DNA from: Anas platyrhynchos
Lineage: Eukaryota > Chordata > Aves > Anseriformes > Anatidae
Assembly (NCBI RefSeq): GCF_047663525.1
Contig: NC_092604.1
Coordinates: forward strand, 11,891,501 to 11,955,500
Length of the DNA stretch: 64,000 nucleotides
Reading direction: 5' to 3'
The translations under genes and the position numbers were made by a program. Positions 13,301 to 28,338 of this stretch are shown in pieces. Position 1 is the first letter of the stretch; each line of letters starts with the position of its first letter. The notes beneath the pieces are model-generated. The model was not told where the DNA came from. It saw only the letters and a list, made by a program, of their open reading frames with translations, and searched no databases.

Positions 13301-16300
13301 AGAGCGCTAAGTGTTATTATTAAACTGTCATTAGAAGCATTTCAGGAGAAGTTCATAAAACCGCAGGGATTTCGGGCGTCGCAGCAGCTGCCGGGAGGGC
13401 AGCTCAGCTCGGTGGGTACTGCCAAAAGCGCCAGCCGTGCGACAAGACCCTGCTGCCTTCAGCAGCCTCTGCTGGGGCACCTGCACCACGGACAGTGCCA
13501 GGATAAGCTGTAAGCCCCTTACCCGTGCTGTGCCAGGGGATCAGCCCCCGTTGGGACTGGGATTTGGTAAGGGGGGTACCCAAAAGAGCCCAACCAGAGA
13601 GCCCGGAGCAGCTGCGTGCCACCATCCACCACATCCCCTGGCAGTTGCCCGAGCCTTCGGTACCGCAGCAGACACCGGACACTCACAGGAGCACAGGAGA
13701 TTTGTGTGACTGTGCAGGATGCTCTTTTCTTGCTCGCTCTCCCCATTTAATCCTGGCAGAGCAACCAGCCGAGGCGACTGCAGAGCCCCAGGAGCAGCTT
13801 CAAGCAGGGGCTCTCCCCCTGGCGGGGTCTGCTCGGCGAAACTGGGAGACTTCTGGGATAAACTGGAGTGCTGCGGTTTCGGGGAATAACACTTCAAAAA
13901 TGGAGGGAAGCATCTTTAGCAGCAGCGAGAGGGCTGGAAATAGAAGGAAGCCTTTGAAGAGCCTGGCTGCTGGATATGGGTGGGAAAATTACGTACAGCA
14001 AGAAAACGCGCGCAGGGCTGGCAGGCAGGCTGCAAGCCCAGAGGGGGACGGCGTGGCTGATTGCAGAAGAGCCTTTGATTTCACTTCTCTTCCACATTAA
14101 CATTTCCAACGCTAACAAATGTCCACGGGTCCAACAGGGGAGAGCATCTCCTTTGGGTGCCCAGGGCTCCGGCAGCACCCAGCACCGTGCAGCCGGGCTC
14201 CGCGGCTCCGTGCCAGGGGCTGGGGGTCCCTGGTGCCTCTGGTTGTGGTGCCCGCAGAGCCAGGCCTTACGTAACAGCAGGGACGTGAGCGCCGCGTGTG
14301 CCGAATCCCAAAACTGTCATCGCAGCCTTTACAAAGCCATTTTTACCTCCCTAAGTGTGGCTCGTCAGCGACGAGCATGAAAGCTGCAAAACCAGCATGT
14401 TAACTCGGGACTGCTCGGCGGAGCCGTTCGGAGGAAGAAATAGAGCAGACGTGAAGAGATGCTGAATAAATATCCCCACCAAGTCGTGATGCCTCCGGCA
14501 CCGGGTTCGTGTTTCTTGGTGCATTTTACATGCTCAGGAGCGGAGCAATGAGGCCCTGGAGCCTGACAGGGCCTTGTGATCTCTTCCTAATTTTCTTGAC
14601 AAAGCTGATGCCAGGTTAAAACGGCCAGGGGAGAAGGGGCACGTATCTGTATACTCGTCACAGCTGCTGGAGTCAGTGAGGAAATTAAAAGCCCTGGGGT
14701 AAAATCTAAATATATATCTGCAAGCAAAGCATGAAAAACTCCCCGGCTAGTGCAGAGCAACCCGGCACGGCTGAGTTCCTTTTCCAGGAGAGCACGTAAC
14801 AAGGCTGCTGCCAACCTCTCAGGGTTTAATGGGAGCAGTGACGGAGCCAACACCATCGGGGCTGCACGGTGGTGCTCGTGGTGAGCGATCCCCGCATGGC
14901 ACGGGTGGCACGGCGGCTGTGGACCCGCTCCCCCTGCACTGCCTGCCATTAGCTGCAGCCCGTTGCCTGCCACCCTAACGAACTTTGCACTGTTGGTGTT
15001 TGTTACCCTGAGAATTCATGCGGTGCCTTTTCCCCGTGAAGCAGAGGATGCCTCGCAAACACTGCTCGGTGCAGCTGGCCATGCCCGCGGTGCAGCGGGG
15101 ACACAAATGTCCCTGTGGCCAGGGTGGGTGCATGGCGTGGGGTGGGCTTGCAGGACATGGAGCTCCTAACAGAGACTTTCAAAATGACAAAGTTGTTTCT
15201 AATTTGCAATTTTAAAGGACTCTGAGCTTTTTCTGCATGAGTTTTTTTTATTTCCCCCAGAAACTTTGTAATTAAACTATTAAAATTCTAATGAAACGAC
15301 CTTTAAACTGCAAAACAGTATTTACTGAGGAAATGGCTCCAAGGTTCTGCTTAAAATGCAGAGTTATAGCACCTAGAAGCCTTCCTTAAAGTTTTTTTTT
15401 TTTCTTTTTTAAAAGATGAATCTTCAAAGGAGAAACTTAGGCCCTAGGACTCTCCATCAGCTCTGCCAGCTGTGTCTCACGGTAATAAAAACTTCCTCTG
15501 TCCCCAGGGCTGCTGGATCATTTGACGTACCATTCGCCATATATTTCCAGTATCTGTCACTGCTCATTTTTCTAATACATTACATAAGATAGAGAAAACT
15601 GCAAGTCCCTACAAAAACAGACTCAGGATGCGCTGCAGAAATGAGGCATGAACTCTGTGGAGTTTCTGACAGCCTCACCGGGCTGTGTGGGAAGGACAAG
15701 AACAGGGTTTGTACCAGACCATTGACCTCCAAGTACATTTCTTATTTGAAATTCAGCGAGGAAGTTCTGCTTCCCACCAAACAGCGCGCTGTAGCTGAGC
15801 TCTGCCATGAGCCAGGCATCACTCAACGCCCAGGCAATGTGCAATGTCAGGGCTCGTGCTGTGCCCAGGTACCACTGGGGGCACAAACGGGATCTATTTA
15901 TTCACACCCACAGCCTAAAGAAGGGATCAGCACCAGGACACGCAAAGGAGAAGAAACATTCCCTGTGTGCTGCTTGGCCATAAGAACCATGTAAAAAGAT
16001 AAAAGTCTTGGCCTATTCTCATATCTCGTCTAAGGACACACGTCAATAAAAAGCAACAGACCCCAATTTTTTAAACAGTGTCTCCACAGAGAGCTGCAAG
16101 CTGTTATTTCTCAGCGTCCCTCCGCTTACACTCGTTCTCGCCAGGCAGAAGCTTTCAGGAAGAAAAGCTGTTTAATAAACAGACATCGACAACATACGTC
16201 TCTGATCTCGCAGTCTCATCATCTGGAAATGAGTCCATTAAAGCAAGTGAGAAACTCTCTGATCGTTAAGTTTGTTTAATGTGATCAAGATTAAATTATA

Positions 16301-19300
16301 CCATGAATTTGTTAATATCTGAACCAGCCAGTTCAGTTGTTCTCCCTTCTCTCCCTAAGACCTGGCAGTGAGAAACAGAGCAGCTTAGCGAGGAAAAAGG
16401 CTTCAGAAGGTGTCTTAATAGTTAAAACTCCTAAAAATTGCTCAAGGAAAGCAGCCACCAGGTCCCAAAGCCGATTTCCGCGCCCTCCCACGCTCACTAA
16501 TGCACCCGCCCAGCAGCAGCACCCGCTGTGCTCTCTTACATCATTAGAAGCGAACATGGGCACACCGAAAGCACCCGCGGTGCCGGCAAAGGGCATGGGA
16601 CTCATCCAAACATGCGTTTCATCTCATTCTACCCTCATTCCAAAGATTCCCCTGCAGCAGAGCCGAAGGGCCCTCCTTTGCCTCCTCCCTCCCCAAAAGC
16701 CCGGCGGGGCCGTGTTCCGCTCCGCTGGCTCCGGAGGACGGTCCCTGCGATCTCAGCCGCGCACAGAACCAGGCGGCAAAGCGATCCGTGGGGATGGGAG
16801 CAGCAGCATTCGGCAGGGCAAATCCTTGCGTGGCGTGGTGCCATTGGCTTCAGCGAAGTTACACGCTGAACACAATTTGTGCCTTCAATCCTAAGCTGGA
16901 ATGCCTGCCTGCAGCACAGCGCATCCCCAGCTCTGGAAAAAAAAATGAAAAAGCACATCAGAGGAGACGACGACACTTCCCTGTACAGCACAGAGGTGGA
17001 ACAGCCTCTCTGTGCAAAGGATCTCCCTGGATGCACCTAACCAACCCCATGGGGCACAGTGCAAATGCCAGGACGGATTTCTGCCTCATGCCAAAGCTGA
17101 GCACCAGCTCTGCAGCCCCAGCACGGGCAGCGTGAGCATCCCTTGGCAGCGTCCTGCTGCTGCAGCCTGCACACCCCAGCTCCACGCCTGTCATCCCTGC
17201 CACAAGCCATCGAATGGCCCTGGGCATCAAATCCAACCCGTTGGGTTCAGTTTTCTCAAGGATTTGATAGCTGGGCTTTGCTCTTTTTCTCAGCTTTTTG
17301 TTTTTCTGTTTTTATCTCACGCCATCGGGAAGCGCCTGTCCTTCACACATACGCAATGTGCTCTGCGCACATCCGTGAGCCGAAATCTTTGTACCACCAC
17401 TTTTGACCCTGGAAGGCAGCTCTGAACGTTTCATAGCCACAAAGCATTGCATCCGGCATTAAAATGCATTTACAAGCAAAGTTCCTAGTAAGAAAGAAAT
17501 ATCTCCCATTAGAGACCATAACAAGAGCAGGCCAGAAATTGTTTTTCCTCTCAATTTTAGCCCAATGGCTGCTGGCAATAAACCTCTCCATCAGCACCGG
17601 GCCGGTCTAAGTGCAGATGCTGTGGGAAGTCCGAGCGAAGTGACAATATTGAGCGTTAAAAGCACTTTGGAGAAAGACAAAGAGGAGCAATCGCTGGATG
17701 CCAGCTGTGGCCGAGGCTCATGAGACCTCACAGCTCTTTGTGCCACCGTCCCTCCACCACGCAGCACTCTTGGTGACCCAGCAGGCTGTCAGCCCTGCAG
17801 CAGAGCTTTCCAGCTCACAGAAACACCCGCACAACAGCTCCGTGACAGCAGCACGAGGCATCAGCCCAGCCCAGAGGGATTCTCCGAATCCTTTCTCTGC
17901 ACGGGGAAACCTCGCGGTGCCAATTTAGCGAACTGGAACCGAAGGCACGTGTGTAGGCAGTGACGAACCTGGGGATGAGAAGGTGCACAGCAGAGGCAAG
18001 CGGCCCCTTTCCCGCTTGCATGCCGGCGGGTGGGCGAGCACACTCATGCACGCCTGTGTGAGCGTGTCAGGAAGCGTATGTCACCGCGCCGGAGAGGCGG
18101 CGCTGCTCCGGATGACTGGAAAGACCAACTCAAAGTCATACGAAGTGGGAACTGAAGTGTCAGAGGAGGCCTCCACTCCCAACAGCGTGGGCGTAATTGC
18201 ATCAAGCTGTAATGAAGCGAGCCCGTCTTCAGAACCCAAGCCTGGGAACAGTGACTAAATAGCTTCACCGAATAAATGTCTTTCCAGGGACCAGCTGTAA
18301 CTTCTTGCTGAGAAATATGAGCACCTCCTAATACCCTTTCCTCTAGCCCTGAGCAAACAATGTGACTGTGCATTATAAATACCAAGCTAAATTAGTACAC
18401 TAGCACGCATTGCAATTATTTCAATTAAGCTCTCTTCTAATAACCAATTACTACCCGTTTTATTAAATTAGAAATTTTTCAAGCAATACTCCCATACGGA
18501 GCTATTAGCCCAGAGGCAATTACACACTTCACACTTTGACACGTGGACACTGGGTGGATGAGTTTCTTTCGGGCTGTGCAGCTCTCCCCTGCCCCGGTCC
18601 TGCAATCACACCCAGAGCCAGCCTGAAAAGTTTTAGACGGTGTAGAAAGCATTTTAGCTTTGAGAAAAATGTATTTAGCATCTGTCCACAGGAGAGCTTT
18701 CCGTTTAAGATTTTTGACACACACACCGAGTAGCATGCTGTGTGCAGCGAGAGGGCTAATTTCCAAATAAATAGCTCGTGGTGATTTATTACGGCGTTCA
18801 AAAGTACGACAGCACATCTTGGCCTGATGCTGATGTCCTAACAGCCAAAGATCTCGTGCCGAGAGCCTTCCTCGAAGGTGTGAGCTGCCGGCTGCCCCAC
18901 GGGAAGCCACAGAGCTCACGTTGGTGTCAGCCACCAGCGGCAGCGCCACCCGAGCCTCAGCTGCCTCCTGCACCAAGGACAGAGCTGGATGAAGCTGGGA
19001 GCAAGAAAAAACAAGGAGAGGAGCTGTCCCCATGGCGAGGGGCTGGTGCCTGGTGTGGCCACTGATATGCTGTGTCCTGCCTGCTGGAGCAGGGCTCCCA
19101 CGTGAAGCGCTCGCTCCACCAGTCCCAGGGGTGGAAAAACAGCGGCTTCTGGCAAAGGCCTCCCTTCCTCGTAAACATTGAGCTGTTTGATTTTTTTTAT
19201 TTATTTTTTTTGCTGCTTTATGACAGGATAGCACATTTCTCAGTGATGTCACTCCTGCCCACAGAATGGCAAGGTCTCAAGCTGACATTTGCTGAGCATC

Positions 19301-22300
19301 TTCACCACCTGCTCCCCAGAAACGCTCCTCTCCTCGACAGGGGGGACGTTCTCCTCGGCAGCTCCTGCCACCGGGGAGCTGCACCTTGTGCTTGGCAGCA
19401 GCAGCACAGAATCAAGAAGCCCTGCTCCCAAATCAACCCCTCCTGCATCGACCCGAGGTCAGGAACGGAGCGCAGCAAGGACTGATAAAAGCAATGACTT
19501 TTCTAACAGCCACCACCAGCGCCCGGGGACGGCCGTGAGCCACGCAGAACAGCCCTGCAACCAACCTACCCATGGCTCAGAAGGGAAACTCACAGCCCAG
19601 ACAGAAATCACTCCCTGCCTGAAGGTAGCTGCTACGTGCGCCAAGCAATAATCCTGCTCCTGCTCGAGCCTGCGTGGGTTGCAGGAGGCGCAGTCACTGA
19701 TCCAAGCACAGCCGCTGGAGCGCAGTCGCTCCCTGCGCGCCCCCGCGGATCCCTGCCCCAGGGCACCTCGAAGCCGGGGCCGTCGACGTGTGGCACCGCG
19801 GGTGACAGCCACACGTGGCAGCAGTGCCAGCAGAGCGTGGATGCACGCACGCAGGTGAAATCCTCACTCAAACAGCGTCTGCTTAAAAAAAATCCAACGC
19901 GACTGAATTCCCAGTGGCTTCAGTCTTTCTTTGAATTCCCAGGATCTTCAGTCGCAGAAGATGGGAGGGTTTAACCCAACCTAAAAATGATTTTTTTTAT
20001 TTTTTATTTTTTTTTAACTCCTACTATTGTGACAGGCAGCATCTTATCAGTGTTACAGGGACAGCACCGGGGCTCCCATCACAGCCATCTAGAACAAATA
20101 CCCAACACGTGAAGGAAAGCAGGAGGCGCAGGAGGAAGGGGGAGCACAAGCTCCACTTCCACGCTTAACTCCAAGAGCTTCAGCAACCACAGCCAGGACA
20201 ACACCAGCACCAGGCTCCCCCTGCATGCCACAGACAGCGAATTCAACCCCCTGCTGCCAGCTGTGTGCCAAGCCGCAGCCAGAAGCTAGAAGACAGATGA
20301 CTGAGGTGTTCCGGAGAGAATAACAAAATCAGAGTTTTACCAGGGGGCCCGGGGAGCTCGGTCCGACAGGAGCCGTGTTTGTGCTGTCCTCAAGAGGGCT
20401 CTGCCACGGTGTTATGGAAGAACAGCAGCAAAAGTCATTTGTGACACAGGAGCCCCCCTGCCACCCAAAGCAGCTTCCTCCCTTTTCTGCCTCGCTGAGT
20501 TGACAACCAGCTGCGTGCTCCCCCTCCCTCACCAGACTTAAATCTTTCACCCTTGAAGCAAATCACTTCTTTGGTACCTAGGCTCTCCGCTGACCCCATC
20601 CTCCTGCACCACTTCTCCTCCCTGCAGCCGTGCCCTGGCCTGGCCCTGAGCTCTCCGAGCCACGGCTCTTGCACACCACAGGCGCACACTTGCACACCCA
20701 CACAACGGCTGCAAAAAATAGGCAAGGAAAAGCAGCGTAAAACACCAGCTCTGTGTCCTGTTTGTCGGTGAAACCCCACGGCCCCAGGACACCTCCCAAA
20801 GCAGGCTGATGGAAGGGGAGCCGGGCGGTGTGCTCTGCCTTCCTGCAGGACACCAGCACTGACCGTGCACCACAGGCCCCACGGCAAGCCCGAGGGGGCA
20901 AAGTGACCCCGAGCTCCTGCAGCTCTTCCAGAAAGTTGCAGATGGCCCTTGCGGGGCACATCTGTCACCCACAATGAATGGTCTGAGGTAATCTTTAGAA
21001 CAGAAAATAATGCTTCAGGATGCTTGAAAGCTAACGTAACCGGTGCAGAGCATTGCTTGATCCTGTATCACAGGCTACCTGCTTGAAGGAGAGGTTTTCT
21101 GAGTCAGAGGCTTGGAGATCATGCCCTTTTTTTACTTTAATCCTCTAGTCAAGCCCTCAGGTTCACAACCTATCTGCCCTCCCAACACTTAAGCCCCATA
21201 TTTCAACTCTGTCACCACCAACTCCTTCATTATCGAGTATTTATCACCTAGAAACACCGAGGGGGTGATGCTGAAATGCACCCGGGGGACCTGCAGCCCG
21301 GGGAGCCTCCTCCCCCAGCTGTACAGGGGAGATGTGAGGACACGAAGCAAGGTGCTGGGACGGGGACACCGAGGTGCTGCCTCCCCAGGGACCGTCAGCC
21401 CCACAGGAGCAGTGTTCTCGTGCTGGCTGGGCTCTGATCAGCCCCCGGTGGTAACACAGGCAGCTTGTGCTCGCTGCAACAGCAGCTAAATGCTCCCAGA
21501 AATAAAGCAAGGAAGGTAATGACAGCACACGAAGCTCAACATCTTTTATACAAAGTGAGAGGCACCTGTATATCCTTAACTCCAAACCCTCTGACAGATG
21601 AGCAGGAATGTGAGATAAGTTATCTCCTACCGACGTAATCCAGCTGGTAACAAAACGATGCCAGAAGAAACCTCTGGATCCAGTGGCTCCTGGGCTGGTG
21701 CTGCTCAGCCTCAAATTGCTCAGCACAGCCAAGCCCTCCTGTGCCAAGTGCAGCCAGCACAGCTTCACAAGTACCTGGTGACACATTTGTACGGTGCCTG
21801 CACAACCCATTAACTCAGCCGCCAGGAACGAGGAACGTGAAGCATTTTCTTTGCACGTTAATACCCGTAGTTTTTGCTACAGATCCAAGCTGGTGCCAAC
21901 GGAGCAGAGGCAAATGCAGCATGGCAAGGAAATCTGCACTAGCTGCAGGGTTTCGGCAGGCAATGTGTTCACTTCCCTGTTGATAAGCAGAGCTGAAAAT
22001 AGTAGACTATAAAATTAACCCTGAGTGGAACGTCTTGGAAGGAGAGAGTTCAAACTGCGGTCCCTTATTTCTCTCTAAACCTGTGCGCTGCGCAAAATGA
22101 GGTTTCTGAGATGCTGCCTTACACGGGGATTTTCTGACCGATTTATTTAGGATCTGCTTGTGATTGTTTTACTGTGACCATGCAGAGGTCTGCGAGAGGG
22201 GCCGGGCTGGCTGCAGGAGGCCGTGGCTCCAGCACCCGTCTCCCCGAGCAGGCGGTGCAGAGGAAAAGGCACGAGCACCACCTTCAGAATGGCAGTGAAT

Positions 22301-25300
22301 TATTTCCCTCGGGAGCAAGGATGCAACTGTGACTTCAAGTGGTGGGAAAACACAGCAGAAAAAAAACGTAATGCATTCTCTGCAATTACAGCTAGAGCTG
22401 CCAAGCTGTTTCTCGTGCTGTCACTGCAGCAGATGTGACAGCCACGGTCTCGCTCTGACCTCCCAACCTCCCCAAAGCCGGCGCAGCCCTCCCGTTAATT
22501 CCTGCAGGCAGAGGGTTTGCTGTGATGACAAACAGCATCATTGCTTGGCCAGATCCATGGGCACAGACTCATATTCTTGATGCTTCCCTGGTGCAAAAGG
22601 GAGCCAGGTCCCACGTAGGTCTGTGCCGAGATCTTACACACAGCCAAGCTTCTTTCACTGGCTTCTGTGTGATTTCTGCTCTGTACCAGCATGCTCAAGT
22701 GGCTGCCAAGCCGTGCCCAGGAGCAGCAAGCAGAAAGTCGATTCTGCCCTAAAAACTCGTCAAAAGGAGCAAAAAATCCTCCTTTTGTCAGCGTGATTCT
22801 TTATCCTGCGGGGAGCCTGGTGATCCCCTGACTGCGTGCCCAGGTCCCTGCTCTTCCCCTCTGCTCCAGCACACAGTGGGAGCTGGGGGATGGATCCTTA
22901 GCCATGGTGACACTGCCCGCACCGTGCCACCCAGCCCAGCCCAACCGCCCCCAGGGCGCTCTGCTCCCCACGCTCCCAACAAATTGGACGGAAACCAAGC
23001 TGAAAGTAACTAAGCCGGAGAAAATACACCAGGGAGGGATGGAAATCGGAGCCCTTAGTGTTAAGTTGTGCTAAATAACTGAAAATCAATGTTGTGCTTC
23101 CCTTTCATCGCGGCCCAGCTGTACGCACTGCATCACCCCGGGGACACCTCCGCTCATTCCACCAGGCTGCTGTGTGCACTCGCTTTTATTGCCAGCAAGG
23201 GCCCGCTGCTGACAGGAAAAGCAATATCCCTGAAAAGAGTAATGACATTTTGTTTATAAAATAATAGATATAATTGTAAGAGAAGTGCTTTTCTTCTCTT
23301 CCTCTATTACTTTCATAACTTTACTAATATTCCTGCTGACGTCCAGGGGTTCTCGCCTTAAGATGAATACTCAGCGGCACATCAATAGGTACAAGGAAAC
23401 CTCGGTTCAAAAAAACCCTGAGCACCACATCAGTTAAGACACCCCATTAGTAACCATCATTATGGCCTTTCAGAACAACCGAAAAAGCAAACCGCAATTA
23501 AGAAAGACATATATCATAAAAAAAAACAATAATCTACGAACAGAGGGAAAGCCAGATCTGTTTTATAAAGCCGCCCCAGGCTCCCAACACACTCTGCCCT
23601 CCCACACAGCCCACCCGCAGCCGGGCTGAGGACCCCATGGCAATGCACTTCGGTGCAGGCACGATGGCACGTTGGCATTTTCTCTGGAAACAGCTTCAGC
23701 ACCCGCCCAGCCCTTTCTGGGAAGGCGCTAGGGGCTGGCTCGGGGAGGGGTGTTAGGGCCGCAGGCTGCCTGAGCTTCCAGGAGCCCGTACTTTCCCGAG
23801 CATCACCAGGCCAAGGCTTCCTGACAAAGCATTGACTCAGGAAAACAGCTTAATCCCATTAATACGGGTTTTGATTTTCCTTTGCCAGGTGGCAAAAGCA
23901 GAGAAGATGCAATTCAATCCGAGTGGTCACACAGGCACTTGCACATCTCGGTTTTGGATCCCAGCATCTTCCCCAGTTATTTATTACTCAATTTGGAGCA
24001 GGGCTCGGGCGTCACAAGTGAGACTGAGTCACCCCTGGTGAGATTCTGCACACAGGGCTGGTGGAAAATAGGGTCTTAACAGTGACTTATTGGTGGACCT
24101 GGCTACTAGGCAATAAATCTTTCTTTCTCAAGCAAGTGACCACATTTCTGGCAAATGGAGAGCCTCAGACAGCGGAGTTTTGTGTCAGAGAGGGGCAGCA
24201 GAGGTGGATCTCCTAAATCCAAGCACAAAGTGTTACCTCTTAGTACAGCCAGTACAGCCTGAGCTGACACTGCAGGCCAAAACCTAAAATATTGACCATT
24301 ACCTCACCATCACAGAAATAAATGTCTTTAGCTTTTGGACGCAAATGGAGATTTTTCAATTACGATCCACATCTGCCAAATAAAATGAGAGAAATTACCC
24401 ATTAAATCAAATGGCAATGAAGTGAGGATTCAGCTGCAGATATATTCAGGAAACCTGACAGAAAGACACCGAACTGGGCTCATTCTCATTAATGTAATGA
24501 TGCATCCGATGAGGATGTCACTTTGGGCATGTTAGCATGAAACTACAAGTATAATATCCTACAAGTCTGATATTTCAGCACTACTGCTTGCTTTTGCCAT
24601 GTATAATCCAACCTGCCACCTCTTAACAGAGGGAGAAGCTTTCAAAATCTAACTTGGAAGCAGAAATTTAAAAGAATTCGCCCTAGTTGCTAAAACCTTC
24701 TCTTTTCCTGGTTATGCAACATATGAAAAATCTTTGATTTGAAAAAGAGACGTTAAAAATTTTTATAGAGATGTCGCTGAATTCTTCTGCACGAGCAGCT
24801 CTTCCAAGCTTCCTCACCCATGAAAATGGTTCTTTGCTGATAATTAGTCTCAGAAAATGCACTTAATCAAAGTGATATCCATTAATTCTTGCTACTGTAA
24901 ATAGGACTGTGGCTTGTGATGATGACGATTTTCTGGAAAGTATTCAGACTATTTAAATTAGGCAACAATAAGTTCCTAATGGTGCTGCTCTGAGATAGTT
25001 TAATTTTATTTATGGGCTTTTTTTTTTTTTTTTTAAGCATGCCCCAACCCAGTTGTCAACACTGCCCAAGAAAAGAGAACACAAGAGATCAAAAACTGCC
25101 GTAGTCAGGGCAGCAAAGATCAAAGGGATGCCACAGCTTGCAGTATGAAACAATATTTATCAATTCAGCAGAAATGTGCTTTCTCAGCTGCCTTTAATCA
25201 GCAAACACCGGGATCACCTCGGAACAGAAGCCCTGGTGGGATCCTACCTTCAGCTCCTTCTCCCTTCCACCAGCAGCCCTTGGCCTTGCCCCTACACACA

Positions 25301-28227
25301 GAGGGTTTCCACAGCACAGAGGATTCCCATAATCCGAAGAGTTGTGTGCCAAGTGGGTGCAAGGGTAGCCAGGTAAAAGCAGGATTTGTTCCCCTGGTTC
25401 TTCACCTTCGTTTTGTTACAGGCCCGACACCGCAAGCTCTGCCTTTGCTGCTCTATTCCAGTGGCTCTGAATGACTTTCACGACAGCAAAACACGAGTGA
25501 GATAAGACACGCAGCACTGCCATCCCAGAGGAGAATCAATCTCTTTATCTTTGACATTGACAGAACCTTCCAAAACGAAAGGAAGAAACTTCTGAACTAG
25601 ACAGGGCTGGGAAAAGGCGAGTGAGGCAACTCCTGTGTTCCCAAAGAGAAGTCTCCCCAGAGAAAACACCTCCCAGTCCCCATTAGTCAGATTTCTGCCT
25701 CGAGACAGCAGTTTGTATCCTCTGGAAACGTAGAGCTGAATGGCAGTTAATCCTGTTTCTATAAACTAAATGACCTGCCTTGCAAAAATGCCAAGCGCAG
25801 CATTTAAATACAGCTGCACTGCATTTAAACACAGCCAAGCCCCAACTCTTCCAGATGCCTCACGGCAGCGAGCTCCAAACACAAATAAGACGACGTTGGA
25901 AGGAGCATTTCCATTTGGTAATTCTAGATTTGCTTGTCATTAGGCTTTTCACTCCCCATTGCACAAATCCACTTACCTCCCCCACTGCTCCTCTAGACGG
26001 TCTTTTCCTAGTTGTTTCCCGGCTGATTTATTAACATCCTCCACACAACGCTTAAAGTATTATTTTAATTTTCACGTCAATCGGTCTACCTGCCAAAGGA
26101 TAAACCTTACTTGGTTAGATTGACTATCTTCACCTTTCGTGGTCCAAAAATAGAAGTAAAATAGGCACCATGTTTTCCACCTGCCTATTCACTGATTAGT
26201 TCTTTCAGTTCTGTGGGTTGTCTGGACACGATCTCTCCTCCTGCCACACCACATCTCTCTAATTGCCCACTTGTTCCAGCAAGCTCTCATCAAGCTCCAG
26301 CAATCTCCTCAAGCTCCAGCATTACCTCATTCTTTTTACCTCGGATCAGGGTTGGTGTCTCCTCAGCATCCTCTCTGATGAGGATGGATTAATAAATATA
26401 CCACAGTCATCTCAGTGCTGTAGCAAAGCACTTCAAAGCACATCTCCGAGCTGCTCGGTATTTATAAGCACAGCATAGCCTAAAAGGCTGTCTGCTTTTC
26501 TTCTGCTGGCCTAAATCAGCTACTGATCCAGTTGGTTTGGAACAGATTAACCTAACAGTGACAGCTACTCTGGAGCCTTTGCTTCACCTCTAAGGCCCAG
26601 AACCACAATGGACTTGGACAGAAACGGAGGCTGAGCAGTGACACTGCCAAAAACCCTCAGCAGAGGCTCCCCAAACTCCCAGTGGGGTCAAGAAGCCCAC
26701 ATGCAAACAGCAGAGGTGTGCTCCTAGATTTGCACTCCCAAACACGTTGTGAAGTTGTTATTTTCTAAATGAAGGGAAAGCCAAACAGCTAAACATAACA
26801 GCCCACAAAGGTGGTGAAACAAAGACACCTTGAGAAACAAGGCTAATGAATTTGCCAAAATAACCCAGAGTATCTCCACAATAAAATTAAAGAGATTCTG
26901 AATTGGAAACATTGAAATCTAGATGAAAAGGAAAAGTAAGGGTAATGACAGTGAAACACTGAAGAAACACAATCTATAATTGCTATTTTCTGCACTTCTG
27001 TTCCATTAAAATACTTACATATGAAAACTACCGAAATGCTGAACTTCAAACTTATTCTAATGATCCGTATCATAACCATTCTGAAATTCAGATATTTTCT
27101 ACAGCAAGAATTTCCAAACAACCTGTCACTTGATACCAGAAGACTATATTAATGTTTAAATGCCTGCTAGGGAAATTTGGGCTTTAAAAACATAAGGATC
27201 ACAGACTCATTTTTGAGAAAGACCGATTTTTATGCAGCTATAAAAGTTAGAAATGCTTATCTAGAACATTTGTAAATCCCACATTCTCAAACCCAAATTC
27301 ATATATGTATTTTGTCTGACATTTATGCATGAACTAATCAGACTACCTTTTAATACAGACGCACAAAAGCTTTGTTTCAGGTCTACCAAATACACAGCAG
27401 CTACCCGAAAGCTAACTCAGCAGCAGTGGAAGAGGGATTTTCAACAGCTCTCCCTGGTCACATCGTGCAATCAGTTGATGGAAAAAGATGACAATCTTTT
27501 TGATTCCCCACTGGCAGTGTAGCTCCTTGAATTTTATCATATGAACAGACTTGAAAGGACAGTTATTCTTCTTGTTCTCCATGTAATTGCTCCTCTTATG
27601 GAATTCACTTGCCTCTCATGACATTCTTCCTCTCGCTTTAGCTCAGTCAACCCAGTAATAAGCCCCCGCCAGCCAGGAAGGAACAGCAGGCTTGGTGCTC
27701 AAGCCACAAAGCCCATTTCCCTAGACAGCCCAAGAAAGGGAGAGTTGTGCCACATCCACAGCAGCTCTTTCAAGTCAATCTGCTCCTATCGGCATTCCCT
27801 GCCGCAAAGACAGCCTCTGAGAACAGGCTGGCTGAGCTTTACTTCTGAAATAAACGTACGCGCTCATGCACACGGCTTAACGGGGAGTTTCCCCAGCCCC
27901 TCACCTCGCCATCTGTATGCTATCCACCTCCCGGAGAGCAACCCCTTTCATCCTCGCCATCCCTTATCAGGACTCCCAGGGACAGCAGACTGCTTGGCAG
28001 ACCCTCAAGTCTCCACATCCGCTTCCCCAGTACCCCCACAACTCCCAGTGCCCAACATACCCCCGCGCTCCCCATGCCCCCCACCCGAGCCGTGCCCACG
28101 CACACCGCAGCGCCAGCTTCCCGGGACGAGCCCGCAGGCCCACCCTCCTCCTCCTCCTCCTGCCCCCCAGCTCCCCCAAACCCACCCCAGCACCCCGATG
28201 TACCCAACGCCACCCGGCGCCCACCCC

Positions 28228-28300
28228 CAGCACCGCGGAGAGCCCCGCGCCCAGCACCGCGGAGAGCTCCGCACCCGGCGCGCTCAGCACCGCGGAGAGC
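28228..28300 (+). repeat. Short GC-rich repeat, three copies of a 16-mer
   Basis: CAGCACCGCGGAGAGC occurs perfectly three times, at 28228-28243, 28252-28267 and 28285-28300, with spacings of 24 and 33 bp. It lies in the intron just downstream (in transcript terms) of KCNT1 exon 2A. Confidence 0.9.
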
Positions 28301-28338
28301 TCTGCGGGGCCCGGGGGGCGACCCCTGGCCCCAGGATC

